The notes: generated from the sequence alone by a model not told the origin. Shown: positions 40,773-53,402, counted from the first letter of the stretch. The stretch: 64,000 nucleotides of DNA from Motacilla alba alba (GCF_015832195.1 NC_052018.1:53567666-53631665), one strand, 5' to 3'. Numbers and translations are program-made.

Positions 40773-43700
40773 TAAATATTTTTCCTTTTTCAGCTGTGCT
40801 AAAGCTATAAAGCTTCCCCCCGTTCTTACTCATTTTATTATCAAGACCAAAGAAATGAAAACACACGGCACTCTTTTCTCCAACTGTTTCACAATTCTTC
40901 ATGTTTTTCTGAAGAATCGCACCTTGTGCTGAACTTCAGTAAAGTAGGAGCAAGCAATTCCGCTGTGTACATATATTAAGCTCTGGACAGGTTGAACTGT
41001 TGACCTCCTTTGCCGCCAAAATATCAGTTAATCATAAAACTGAGCTGTGAGCTGTTACTCAGAAGCAGCAGCCAACATTAAGAGAACAACTTCTAATTTA
41101 GAGTTGAAAAAGCAGGCTAAGTGGACAATTTCAGATTATCATGTATTTGCTACACCCTGCCCCTCTCCCGCTACCCCCTCTCAAGGGAAGAAAGGCAATA
41201 ACAACTCAGAGGATACGCTGGGAAGGACAACACAACCCAGAGGCATAGAAAACAGCCCTAAGGATTACTTCTGGTTAAAGTGTTACTCTCTGCCTTTTGT
41301 TTTGGTGTTAGAATCCTGGAGAAGTGAATAATCTGAGCAATGACCCCAGGCAAGAGGCAAAGTCAGAATGAAACGAAGCTCAGGTGCCCTGTGTGGACCG
41401 AGGGGGAGGGAGTACCCTTCAGCATCAGCAGCTGAGAATACAACGCCTTGGTCATACCATCACGGGTGGTGCTTAGAAGAGGAAATAACAAAGCACACCC
41501 GGCTCTTACAGAGGGTAATGTAAGAAAATAGTGTTTTGCTTCAAATGTTTCAGGCTTCAGCCATTTAAAAACACTCAGTGGTTTCATATATTTGGTTGCT
41601 CAGCACTGTCTTTAATCACAGACTGATAAAACAACACATCTAACAAAATGCTTTAGCTTCGGCACAGGAAAGATTACCTGGGAAATGCCGGGTAGACAAA
41701 CAGGCTGTCAGAGGACTTAACTAGTGGAAGAATTATCCTTTCATTAAAGAACAATTTTGTTTAGCATTAGTGGAAACATTTAGTAAATGAGTCACCAGAC
41801 ACTAGTTTTACTATGAGGAAGACAGAAAATGATCTAAATACCTAATAAAAAAAGTGCACGTATGACAATGAGGTAAGTATGATCATCACTCAAATCGCTA
41901 AGGAGTAGAATGCATCTCCAGCAACGCAGAGCACAACTGATCAATATTATGTTATTAAAAAATAGCATGAAATTATAAATACTGAATGAATTATGGGGAA
42001 AAGGTATTTTAGACTTCATTTGAAAACAATGCTGATAATTTGCTTAAGCATTAAACAGAGAGCAGAATAATAGCTTATTCTCATTGTTTTTTCAGTGAAT
42101 TTGCTGTTGATGCTTGGAATGTAAACTTTAATCCTTACAATCTCATCAGATCAACATTCACTAATGCACATTTTTTAATCTGTATAGAGAGCAGCCAAAC
42201 TTCATGTTAAAAATTCATTCATTTTCCACAATTCCATCTGATACTGAGCAGACAATCAATTATAACTTGTTTCAGAATTTAAACTAATGTGTATAAAACT
42301 TGTGGAAAGAAAAAATTGATAAAGAACATTGACAGAAAAGAGAGTATCTGTCTGAAAAGTAAGTGAGCTTGTCAGAAATGAGAATTAGGAATAATTGAAG
42401 AAACTCCAGAAAGAAGATATTGCTGCAGAGATGTCATCTAATATAGCACAGTAAATCACCTGCCAGTCACTGGTACGATACCGGCAGCAGCAGACACTGC
42501 AGGGTGAGACATTCCATTATTACCTTTGCCTTTTCTTATAAATATTCTCTTTGGAAGACACTAATTTTTATGTTTATAATTTGCCTTTTAAAAGCAAAAT
42601 ATTAGTATATACAACAAAAAAAGTCATATTGACAGGGACCTGGAGTTATCTGTCAGAAGCCTTGGGAGGGCACTGCAGAAAAGGTAGGTCTGTCTCATTT
42701 TCCAGACAGGTGAGGAGGCAGCAAGGCATTCAATCTGGCTCCGTCCCTGACTCATCCCTGATGATGTGCACAATATTTCAGTCTTCACAAACCCTTGTTG
42801 ACACACTTTCTTCTAGCTGAAACTAGCTAGTAGTAACAATTATTTATCTTCACTTAAATGAAATAGGAAGAATCAGTCTCATTGCAAGGTAAACAGCTTA
42901 AAATTTTATTATTATTAAAATTATGCACACTGTCACAGAAAGTTCAGAATTTTCTTCTCAAGAATTTTTTTTGATCTGCCTAATTTCATAGGGGATTAAT
43001 TTGGGTTGTTTTTTTTCTCAAGCCAAGCCAGATTTTGGAGCCTTACATGTGAGTGTTATGTTAAAAAAAAAATTAAAAATAAAACCACACCCACAATAAT
43101 ATGATTTCCCCTAAGAGGTTTCTAAAAATATCTCACATAATTATTTCCTTTCTCACAAAAGAATCTTTACTCTGTCACAACCTGGGTAAATTAAATTACA
43201 TTTTTTCAAGTGCTACGAAAACAACCTGAACATTTCAATTTGCCAGTCTCGGCTCAGCCTCTTTAAAACAGAAGCAATTTTCCAATTCCTACTTTTTCAG
43301 ACAAATGTCTAAGCCAATTCTGTGCAATAAACCAATACTTTAACCTTACTTAGATCTCAAAGGCTGACACCTTAACTGAGATAGACACGTAGATCTTTCT
43401 ACTTCACTGGAAAGACAGACTAAATTATAAATACAATCACAAACTCCAAAAGGTGCCTTCAGCTAGGTCTTACTCCAGCTTCATGTATCAGCTTCAGTAC
43501 TGTGAGCAACTTTAAAAAAGATTCTCTAATTTTCTGAAATTCATACCCACTGACCCAGTCTGTTAGAATTCCTGGCTTCTGGTCCAGACCCTGACACTCT
43601 TCCTTAACTAAACAATGTGAGTGTTCATCCATCAGAGGTCTGTCTTCAACTTGTGAAAAAAACTATTTATATTTCTGATTCACATATGCACATATATACA

Positions 43701-44170
43701 CAACACATGGAAACCTGAGACTCCATCTTGTCCTTCTGATTACTTTAATGCAATTGTCAATAGATGGTTATCAGCACTCTTTGATAAATCAAATACTGTG
43801 CCAACTTTAAAATACTGTCAGGCCCTAGAAATCCTGAGACTAGGAGGGAAAACCGCACAATTTAATTTATGCTTATTTTCCTCACAGTCTGAGATTCAAA
43901 TCTATAATTTTTCTCCCCTGAAACTATGAGACATATGTATTAACATTTTTTCTTGTGAAAGCTGAGATTAAAATAACTTTAAGTAGCTTTAGAAGGAACA
44001 GCATATAACACAAGTTGACAGTGTTTAATTTTCTTGGTGCTGGCCACGCAGGGGCACTCTGAGAAACAGGAAGCAGACTGCAGGGCTCAGCAGCCCATGA
44101 TTTGGTTAATAGAAGTCAAAAACAGAGAAAACACTCTATTTGTATTTTCAGTTGGATTCTACAATTTAGA

Positions 44171-44334
44171 GAATCATGGAATATCCTAGAGTTGGAAGGG
44201 ACCCACAATAATCATTGAGTCCTACTCCCAGTCCTGCACAGGAGAGTCCTAAGAGTCACCACGAGCCTGAGAGCGTTGTCCAAACACTTGAACTCTGGCA
44301 GGCTTGCTGCTGTGACCACTTCCCTGGGGAGCAG
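44171..44334 (-). mobile_element. CR1 LINE 3'-end fragment within PTPRK intron
   Basis: The left edge 'gaatcatggaatatcctaga' followed by 'gttggaagggacccacaata' is the reverse complement of a CR1 3' terminus. Continuing right are 'tcctgcacaggagagtcctaagagtcacc', 'cctgagagcgttgtccaaacacttgaactctggcaggcttg' and 'ctgtgaccacttccctggggagcag', typical of a CR1 subfamily 3' region. It is 5'-truncated at about 44334 and lies about 520 bp from the PTPRK exon. It is in the same orientation as the gene. The ORF at 44249-44431 that overlaps it has no coding significance. Confidence 0.88.
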
Positions 44335-44434
44335 TCATAGCTAGAGATTTTAGTATTTGTATTTTAGTTCTTGGAGATTCTGTCAGGCCATATGTAACTG
44401 CTTGGGAAAAGCAAATTATGCAGAAGTACACTAC

Positions 44435-44450
44435 TTTTTTTTTTTTCTTT
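44435..44450. repeat. Poly-T tract
   Basis: T run about 400 bp downstream (in gene orientation) of the PTPRK FN3-1 exon and about 100 bp from the CR1 fragment. Confidence 0.8.
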
Positions 44451-44852
44451 CCCCAATTCTATTTCTTAAACATATCCTTTTTTTCCTATGCAATTTGCTT
44501 TAGGTGCAAGTTTACTTAAAATGTAATTGAAAATACGAAGGTGAAGAAACAAGGAAGTCAGGACTTTCCAGAAATCAAGAGGTCCCCTTCCTTACGTGAT
44601 GAGAAGCAAAATGTTTTCTTAGATTTCTAACTTCTTGCTTCTTAATCTACCCTCCAAAGGTTAGGAACCTAGACAATGACCAGGCAAAGTAGAGGACACA
44701 GCAAATCCTTACTGATCCAGAAACCTGGGGATCCTGTGGGTGTGAAGGGAATCCTTAAGTCCTGATACAAGTTAATTGGAGCCAACAGGCCTGCCAATCA
44801 ATTAAACCATAATAAACAGCTTTGGGTTTTTTGGTAATTTTTCCAGAGAAAC

Positions 44853-44858
44853 ACTCAC
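44853..44858 (-). promoter_or_regulatory. PTPRK: 5' splice site (donor) of the PTPRK FN3-1 exon
   Basis: The minus strand reads AAG TGT GCT G then GTGAGT. This is a strong U2-type donor placed exactly where family homology ends (TRTKCA). If it were not used, the frame would continue for about 33 intron-coded residues to a stop near 44755; that tail has no resemblance to the next FN3 repeat, which supports the boundary. Confidence 0.9.
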
Positions 44859-45152
44859 CAGCACACTTGGTCCTGGTGATGAGCGGGGGTCCTGGCTGCC
44901 CCGTGCCACCTTCCCCCGGGCGGGTGAGCAGGACCCGAATCTCATATTCGGTGTCAGGGTCCAGGTGCCAGAGCTTGTACGTTGGTGCGTTGACAGCATG
45001 GGTCTCGGTCCACGTCCCAGATGTCATCCGGTACTCCACTTCTTTCAGGATGATGGGGCCATCCCCAATGATGGAGTTGGCATTCAGCTGGATGAGCAAG
45101 TAGGTGGGCCCAACGCCCAGCAGCTGCGGGGGTGCTATTGGCCGAGGCGGCT
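44859..45152 (-). CDS. PTPRK: PTPRK internal exon encoding fibronectin type III repeat 1
   Basis: This is one internal coding exon of receptor-type tyrosine-protein phosphatase kappa, a type IIB receptor phosphatase (MAM, Ig, four FN3, transmembrane, two PTP domains) that mediates homophilic cell-cell contact and dephosphorylates junctional substrates. The exon supplies the first FN3 repeat of the extracellular region. Read on the minus strand it gives about 98 residues, beginning [19 protein letters not shown], with the core [19 protein letters not shown], then [18 protein letters not shown], and ending TRTKC-A. The L-x-P-x-T-x-Y motif is the FN3 tyrosine-corner region. From memory of the family, [15 protein letters not shown] and [17 protein letters not shown] fit PTPRK, whereas PTPRM and PTPRT have TYLWI here and differ in the middle; this is recall, not a search. 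The first two bases (AG) complete a codon split by the upstream intron, and the last base (G) starts the next split codon, so both introns are phase 1. There are no stops or frameshifts, and it is clearly richer in GC than its surroundings. No N-glycosylation sequon is visible. Confidence 0.93.
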
Positions 45153-45189
45153 CTGCAGGGGAGACAAAAAAAAAAGGCAGCGATAAAAC
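45153..45189 (-). promoter_or_regulatory. PTPRK: 3' splice site (acceptor) of the PTPRK FN3-1 exon
   Basis: On the minus strand a run of ten T's is followed by GTCTCCCCTGCAG directly before the exon's first base at 45152. This is a strong polypyrimidine tract and CAG acceptor. A candidate branch point (TTTAT, fitting yUnAy) has its A at 45184, 32 nt upstream of the exon, which is a normal distance. The acceptor is certain from the reading frame and family boundary; the branch point is inferred from consensus and spacing only. Confidence 0.88.
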
Positions 45190-48100
45190 ATAAGCTGGAA
45201 AAGCCACTAAGAGGAGACCTCTCCACACAGGAAGTTGTCAGAGTTTGGTCAGCAAAGATTCCGAAACACAGAAACAAACTCAAACTGACATCAGTGAAGA
45301 AGAGCTGAGGAGAATTTCAGCTGATGAAAGTGAGTGGTGCACTACTGGCATCTGCTCAATGCTGTATTTTCCTTTTAAAAATCTCAGCTAGAGACCACAA
45401 AATCCTGTCTGATTTATATATTGCTGCTGCTTAAGATTTTTTTCTGAAAAAAACTATGCTCATTTATATAATTTACTATACCAATAACTTGAAATTTTCC
45501 TTTATTGACTGAAGCCACATTTGCACTTTCCTTATAGAAAATGCTGCAAGAGATGATACACTACCCCTGCACAGAATATTCTTAAAAATGTGTATCACTG
45601 CAGTTAATTTGAAACCCACTGGATGCAGTTAGGGAAAAGGATACAGATGCCTATTACAGGCATTCAGAATACTCAGAACTGAGCAAAGCTGCCAGGAGAA
45701 TAACAAAATAAAGACATATGGCAACAACGTACAATATTTTATTCCTTAGTAAGTTACTACTGATTTTGAAACTCGAACAATAGGATGTGTACTGCCTTTT
45801 GTCATCCCCTCTTCTCATCAGCTTCTGCCTGCCTACATATTTCAATGCAGCTGCAAAGTGAAAAAGGTAATGACAGACTAAACAGAAAGAGGTGGTCCCC
45901 CCTACCCTGAGAAATGTTAACATAGAAAGATTGCCTCAGCATGATTTATTTTAAGAAACAATCACAAGCAACAAGTATTTTTCTAATAAAATGAATTCAC
46001 TGATAAACACGGAAGGTTCATTTTCATTCCAGATGGCTCATATTTCAGCTAATTTGTTTCAGTTAATTAGGCAACAATGCTAAATTCAGTGCACACAGGG
46101 GTTTCACATAGCAGCGATGCAGAACTAACAAATCAGCAGCTCTGAGCAGGTAGAGGGGATCTCATGGCCAGTACATTAGAAATAACTTTTAACCCGAGAC
46201 CATAAGATTTCCCTAGCAGGGGACCCTTACATTCTACACAACAGAAGTTAAGGCACAGACTCATTGCACGTATTCTGCCTTCCAGGGATGATGCCACCAG
46301 TGTCAATGACAGAACACATGGTGGGGAGTGGTGGACCTTCTCTGACATCCCATCCTCCCTGCATGATGAAGTTCAGCCCCTGGTTCTGCTTGCTTCCCTT
46401 CCAGGTATCACAGCTTGCTCTAAACAGTACATTTACCAGCTCTATAAGCAACCAAGTTTCCCAGATTTTGGCACATATCTTGAGGAGGTTTTTTCTAAAT
46501 TAGCTGCTTCTCAAACCACTTAGTTTGGAGACCAGGGAGTCTGTAGCCATTACATAGTGGCTGTAATGGGAGCTGATTTTTAACTCCCAGAGTGAAAGGT
46601 GAGTGCTCCAAGGTGTTTCCATTTCTGCTTTAGGATATATAAAACTATGAGAAGTACCTCAATTAATTATTAACCTTTTACCCTGCTTTGGCACTGTATG
46701 TGCTTATGAATTAATTTAGATCCCTACCTGCATCAAAGCTCAGAAATGCAACTGGCCATAATGAGGGCAGTTTATTTGCTGTGGAACTAACATATTAAAT
46801 GTCCAACTAATGTATTCTAAGGTCAGTGTATATTGCAGCAGAAAATATCATCATTGATGAGCATGATGCACTACCAAGTCCAAGTTATAAACTTCTAAAA
46901 CATATGGCTATGTTTAGAAGTATACACTTTGATTAAGAGCTGGATTATCACAAATAAAACCTCACATAAATGAGGCCATTGCCTATTAAGTTTTTATGTT
47001 AAGAAGTAAAGCACATTCTTATATTAGCATATGCATTTTGTTTTTAAGCTCTTGAGGCCAAGGAGACTTATTTATAAAGTCTTTCCCAGTTCCAATAAAT
47101 TATGCATGAATTTTAATCAGTTAGCAAATGAACAAGTAATTGTTCTGCAGCATTATTAATATTCTTCATAATATAATATACTATCAGAACCAGAGGTGAG
47201 GTGCAAGAAGAAATCCCAAAAGTACACTAAGTATCAACTGAAGCATGCAATCCCAATATACCAGGATAAACTTTTCTGATGTTACCCAATTAGCTTTCTA
47301 TTAATTATTCCCATTTATTATTCTATAACCACATCTCCAATTATAATTTGAAATCACAATTTCCTTTTGTATATGCAGCAACCTGAAACTTTTACAGTTT
47401 AAAAATTGCCATTGGTAGCTAAAAAAGATAGAACAAAGCCATTATTAATGTTTTGGTTGCCATTCCCATATAAAATACCACATCTATCAACAATACTTTT
47501 CTTTCAGTGAGTTTTAAAACATAATTTAAATCCTTCAAGGAAGTATATGTTGCTGGCTTTTTTTACCCCAGCAATCTGGGTCCACCTGTAGTAAATAATC
47601 CAGTTTCAGAGTGCCCTGAGAAGACAGTCTGCCAAAAATGAAAAATCTCTTACATGAGGCATGAAAAAATAAAAGGAGATGCATGCAAAAATACCCTAAA
47701 GAAAATCACCCTCTCAGAAGTTTGTTCTGGCTTATAAACAACAGAAAAACTTAGCTTCAGCCCAGCCAGGTGATGGCTTAGATGTTTACAGCCTAGATTA
47801 GAGGTAAAATTGCAGGAAGCTGAGGCTCACCAGGTACCCACCACAGCAGCTTTCCTCCTGCCTAGCCCTGTCAATGTGCTCCAATGCAAGTGGCCCCTAC
47901 TCAGATGTATTTTGTGGCTTCCAGTCACTCAGACCCAAAGCCAGGTGAGGCAGCATGGTGATGTCCCTCCACACTCTCTCTGCCTTGATCATTCCAACCC
48001 AACCGGAGAGCTGTGCCCTTTATTTCTGCCAAAAAGAACCGACCTTCCTCAATTACTATGAGGAGGTATGCGTAAGGCACACAGTAGTCCCAGCAATCAA

Positions 48101-49854
48101 TTCTCCTCGAGCTCAGTTCCCTTTTCCTCACCAATGAACTCTCTATGAAAAGCCATAAGGTTCTAAACCATAACTTATAAAATATTTCAATCCATAGATG
48201 CTTTCACTCATCAGTAGAATCACAGTTTCAATAGGTATTTAAGATACACTCAGAAGTTTGATCAAATACCCTGTAATGTTTTCGTTTCTTCCTTTGCTAA
48301 GCACAAAATTTAAGGTTCTTTATCCAATGTAACCAGTTTAATTACCAACTCATTTTCTGACTACATTTCTAGCCAGCATATAAAGGTGTTAAATCTGATG
48401 AAATCCTTCTAGTTTTCACAACCACTAACATCTCAGAAAGACTATATTAAAAGACCACTTGTACATCTGCAAGATATTAAATAAATGAAAGTGTTTTCAT
48501 GCATAGCATGTTGCTGTATTTGGTCAGCTCTGGTTGTGACATAAAACGCCCACAGCTAAGGTAATAAAAAATTAAGACTGACATTTCATCAGTACTAAGT
48601 TCTCATTCTGCTGAGCTACTAGCAGTACATTATGCTCACATCAGTATGTATATGACATTGTATATTAAATGTAGTGTGATATTTAGGCACCAATGACTAG
48701 AATAAGCATGCAACTTCAACCTCCTCTACCAGTCTTCCTACAGTTAAGTGTTTGTGTCATATTTTTAATATGAAACATTGTATGCAAATAATTATGCATT
48801 CACAGGCAGAAAAAGCAACCAGAAAAGGTCATTAGTGTTGTAAGTATAGTAACTAATATACAAAAAATTTCCAATATTCTCAAGCCACATATGCATACTA
48901 TACTACATTGCCTTCCAAGATTAAACACTTCCTAAGCTTAAAACAAAGGAAGGTAGTTTCATTTGTATCTTACTGGCAATTGTATACTGCTAATGATCAG
49001 TTCAAAGCAAAAAATAAAAATAAACCAGAATCCCACATATTGTTCCATTTTGGAGGAAAAGCTGATACTGGATGCATGCCTGATAAAATCTTATTTTCAA
49101 ATCTTATTTACAAGAGTCATGTTTTGCTAAGCATAACATGTACCACTCACAAGAGATTCTTGCTAGACAGCAGAAGGGTTTGGAGAGGTGGGGAGGAGAG
49201 GGCTGGTCAGCACATAGCCCAAACACTCAGAGCAGGTGCGTGCCTTGGTCCACTCTCACTCATCCAGTACCCGTGTCTTGTACAGGACCTGCACACATTG
49301 ATGCTGGGCAGCAATAGCTTGCACGTCCCCTCCACTCATGCACACACTGCTCCTTCCCTCTGGAGACAGCATGTTCAGCTTGCTCTGTGAAATATCTCAC
49401 ACCGAGCCATACACTGGGTATGCTGATGAGCATTAACTGCTTAACCCAATACACACAACAAGGGTAATCACAAAAAGTTTAATTTTTACAAGTATAACAA
49501 AGCATTCATTCATTATAGGAAGACCAACATCAGCCTCACCTCCCCAGAAACTAAAATTGATCTTTTAATTACACCATAAGCTATCAAGAAAGTAGTTCAA
49601 CCTACAAGATACAAAGTGCCTTTAAAATTTGTCATAATTCAAAGAAACAAAAATATAAAGTCATGTAAATGCAGCTAATACTGGATGTTCTAGGGAGTAC
49701 AGCAAAAATGTCTCCACAAATGACTCAAGAGTGACTCAGCTCTCAATTCACTTCCTCTTCTGGGGAAATTTCTGGCAAAGCTGTTTAAGCATGTCTGCTT
49801 ATTATCTTAATATTTCTTACAACCTCTCTGGTTTTGTAGTTGAATTCAGCTGAG

Positions 49855-50150
49855 GTTCAGCGCCTGACCCACACTGGCTATGCCTTGTTAGAGCACAATT
49901 TTTTGCCATAGGAAGCCCTGGGACCGGGGGCCCCAGGTGTGAGACACCCAGGCAATCTGAGACACCCAAGGCATAGAGGGGTAAGGGGTAAATCCTTGCT
50001 TGCCAGGACCTGGACCTGTGGAGAAGTGTGCCTCTGCACTGGGCTCCAGATTGCAAATGGAGATATCTTGGCAACGTTGCATTCAGAAGACTCACGGCAT
50101 GGGGGCAGAAGGGCATTGGGAAGCAGGCTGCTAATTCCTTCCAAGAGCTA
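49855..50150. other. GC-rich, stop-poor patch of unknown origin
   Basis: This patch stands out from its AT-rich surroundings by GC and CpG content (for example 'gggaccgggggccccagg'). It contains a direct repeat of 'tgagacaccca' at 49940-49950 and 49958-49968. Three overlapping minus-strand frames and one plus-strand frame are open here, which fits simple scarcity of stop codons. None resembles a PTPRK ectodomain exon or any family I recognise. It could be a fragment of an old repeat such as an LTR, a small regulatory element, or a retained scrap of other sequence; I cannot tell. Confidence 0.45.
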
Positions 50151-52340
50151 CACTGCTTCAGTACTCTTTGTGTTCTGGAAGATTACATACTGCTCTAGAG
50201 ATTCATGTGCTTTAAAAAGTACTGAAAATCAGAAGAAGTAGAAATGTTTGTTTAAAATTTGGAGAAGGTGAATAACATGTACAAGAAAAAGTTATGGCAT
50301 TCAAGTACTAGCAGGGAAACAACGCTCCTAGTCCTAAAAGCTGGTTAATCCAGAAGAAAAAAAGAATTAACAAGAAATAGTGACCAAAACTTAAATTCAA
50401 AAAGAGTATTAAGTCACAAATGGAACAATGAGAATAATAACTGAAGAACAAGAACAGTAGGAAAATCTGCATTCTCTTAATTTTAAGTTGGGGGGAAAAT
50501 AGAAGATATTTCTCCTACCTACAGCTCTGAAGAAGTATAACTGGAAGAAATCATGTGGTCATGAAAGTGGTGATGAAATGAATTACAAAATGTTTGAAAA
50601 GAAAGACAAACCATGGAGGCTTTGAGCCCCAAAGACTTGTTGGTTTTCTTAAATTTTTGCAAAAATCATTCTGCATGTGGCATATCTTTAATACAGACTA
50701 GAAATATTTCATTCAGCTCTCCAAAATTGTAAGGAAATACTACTCTGACAGAAAAAAAATCAGAATTTAAGACAAATAAGTTTATTTTGGACTTGGCCTA
50801 TTTGCAAGGAGACCTGGCTGCCATCTACACTGATAGCAGCCTGACAAGACCTGCCACACCTCAGCACCAGCACAAGGTGTATTAACACAAACGGGGGACT
50901 TTGCCAGCCAAGGGGAAAGCATTACAGAAAACACTACTTGCCTGATAAGAAATTCTTCTGCTCAGGTAAAAAGCAGGTTAAATGCAGAAGACTGAAGGAT
51001 GCCAGGTTGAAAGCACAGACCTGATGAACAGCTGAGGTATCATGAACCTTAAAGTCACAGAAAGCCTCTGCAGTTTATTTTTAAATTTCCAACAAGATCT
51101 TAAGTTTCCTCTTTGTGAGCATGACAGGCTACAATCACAGCTGAGTCTATCACCCTATACGCTCCATCTCTAATGAGTAGTTTGGTCCTTAGTGGTTTTG
51201 CTGAATAACACATCCAAGATAAATATGCCTCAAATAGTTTGTGCAACACATTGAGGACAGTTCAGTATTGGAGATGGGCACTCTCCTTGGTTTCTGAAAA
51301 TTAGGAAATGCAAAAAGACTGAAAAAAACTCCCAAAGCCAAAAAACCAAGAATGCGGCATATTTTCTTTTCCAGCATTATTAAAAACACACCTCTAGGTC
51401 TACATTGCTCCAAGACCTTCTAACCACTAATCAGACTTCACATGGGAAGTGCAATAAACAGAATTACATCAGGACACTATTAACTACCCAATTCATAGGC
51501 GCAGACACACATCTAGCCTCAAGTGAGAAATGCTGCCATGTGGGACTTTGTGGAATTCTTGCCTGCACGCCACATAATGGTACTTGCTTTTCTTGCCTCA
51601 GCAGCCCCCCTTATTCTTGTGACAAAGGAGAAGAACAAGTGCAAACTTATTCTCAGCCAGACACACTATACATCAGCTACATAGATTACTCCTGCCCAAA
51701 AGACACAATGCATCTGAAAAACATCAGAATAAAGGAGGATGAGCTCGACTGCTGGGCAGGGCACATTGCAGAGGCTGCAGGAAGGCATGCTTTCTTAAAC
51801 CATCTGCAGCCCTCAAAATAACTCACCTCAGAGAAGTTTTACAATCACCTCCACTACTGTAAGGCCAAATGCTGCTGAGAAATTAACACAATAAAAACCC
51901 AACTAGTTGCAAGTCCTTTGGAGCTCTCACAAGCCTTGGCCATTTAATTAATAATTCCCCAAGCCACCAGTTGGCTTTTCTATTTGTTCATAAACTCATT
52001 TACCATTTTCTTAATACATTTATTTGTTTCTTTTCTTTTTTACATCTCAGTGGACAAAAATGTCTCTCTGTTTATCAAGTTTTACTCATTTTAACCCAAT
52101 TTCTACAACGTTAACAATTGCACATTGTCAGGTTTTTTTTTCTGAAAGGAAAGTTTCTATTGCTCCCATATTTGTCTTCTACAGCTAGCTTGGAGAAGGC
52201 ACTGTACTGATGAGAAGGTAGACGTTTTCATCAAAATAACCAACTTTGATATATTACGCCACAGAATGACTTCTTCATGTAGAAATCAGAAGGCTTTTAC
52301 AGTGAAGTGTTCTATATAGCTACAGGCCTGCCTTTATTTA

Positions 52341-52410
52341 AAAAACAAAACCAAACCAAAACAACAACAACAACAAACTCAAAGCCAAAACCAAACCAAA
52401 CTCCAACACA
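52341..52410. repeat. AAACC / AAC low-complexity repeat
   Basis: AAAACC and CAA units, including ACAACAACAACAAC, with no G in the first half. Confidence 0.88.
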
Positions 52411-52563
52411 ATCAAAAACTAATTCCATCTTATCTCAGCTGCTGTCCTGTGACCATAAGTGATGGTGGCTGCATGGAGAAACTTAAAAAGCTCAGGATCG
52501 ACGATTCTGCTATAAAGGTTTTCCTCAAACTCTTTTTTTCTTTCTAATTTCACTTATCCAGAC

Positions 52564-52603
52564 TTTATTTCTGTGACTTCAGAAAATTATTTCTGTGACT
52601 TTA
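52564..52603. repeat. Short direct duplication
   Basis: 'ttatttctgtgactt' occurs twice with 23-bp spacing. Confidence 0.7.
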
Positions 52604-53402
52604 AAATAGAATTTATCACAATTGCACAGTATTTGGCACTAGGTGCTAGTCTGGAGATTGAGACACAACACCTACAAAATGTTACATTTTAATTAAGAGA
52701 GTTAGTTGTCTGGAACAAAAGAACTCATTCTAAGTAATGGCTTAGTGACCAAATGGTACCAAGTGATTTATCCAACTCTCTTCAGAGAGTTTGCAAGACC
52801 ATTTTCATTGTCTTTTATTACTTGAAATGGAAAAACTGAAAGGATCAATTTTAAATAAACATTAAAAATAAATATCTATAACATTGAAATTCAGGTAACT
52901 ACCTAGAAAATCAGACAGTGAAGAAAAAACAGCAGCAAACAGAAATGGCAAGCTGAACAGTGAGCTTACAATACTGGCTTAGGTAGGGTACTGACATATT
53001 TCAACATAATATCTCTAATTTGGGGTCTGCAAACAGGAATAGTATGTCACAAGCTCACTTCTAGCTACTGTTTTAGCTTTGAGCACTCAATATATAAAGT
53101 TTGTGTCATGGGTACAACAAAATCTGCGAGCTCATGCAGCTAAAATGTATTTAATTTAGGTGACGTGGCAGTTAGTGACCACCTGAAGTGCTGAAATAGG
53201 AATTATTTCAGCAGTGAAAACTGCTAACTTCTGCATAGTGATGTTATATCCTATGCATCACTGTGGCATTTTATTCACCTTGACTTGAAACACCACCACA
53301 TTCATTTTATTATCTTCCTTTAAAATAAAGGAACAGTGGGCAGCTTTAGCACTGTCAGCAGAAAGTGTAAACAAGGTTAAGAACATGCCCAGTTCATACG
53401 AG

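Larger units (their letters stand above)
1..44858 (-). other. PTPRK: PTPRK intron downstream of the FN3-1 exon (partial, at least 44.9 kb)
   Basis: No exon was recognised in this stretch, so it is read as part of one long intron whose acceptor lies beyond position 1. It is AT-rich, mostly unique-looking DNA. Recognisable contents are CR1 fragments (about 1151-1530, 7285-8098, 44171-44334, doubtful 16197-16262), low-complexity A- or T-rich tracts listed separately, and a few short duplications. The stretches 1-1150, 1531-4045, 4080-7284, 8099-9308, 10835-14432, 19405-32194 and 32242-44170 hold nothing else that I can support; open frames there are short, overlap on both strands and match no family I know. 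A short or divergent PTPRK exon could have been missed by eye. The next expected exon should code for the start of FN3 repeat 2. Confidence 0.75.

Noticed and set aside
40426..40932. 168-residue plus-strand open frame
   Set aside because: No recognisable domain, includes an AAT microsatellite-derived asparagine run, has open frames on the opposite strand, and lies antisense in PTPRK intron. Most likely chance.
44822..45283. Other open frames overlapping the PTPRK exon on both strands
   Set aside because: Shadows of the GC-rich real exon; only the minus frame with FN3 homology is supported. The ATG start upstream of the exon in that frame lies in the intron and is not a real start.
48908..49390. 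160-residue plus-strand open frame
   Set aside because: No family resemblance, no splice or promoter context, and composition like surrounding intron.
51405..51821. 138-residue plus-strand open frame, cysteine-containing
   Set aside because: Looked briefly like a small cysteine-rich protein, but there is no signal peptide, no regular cysteine spacing, and no neighbouring coding features.
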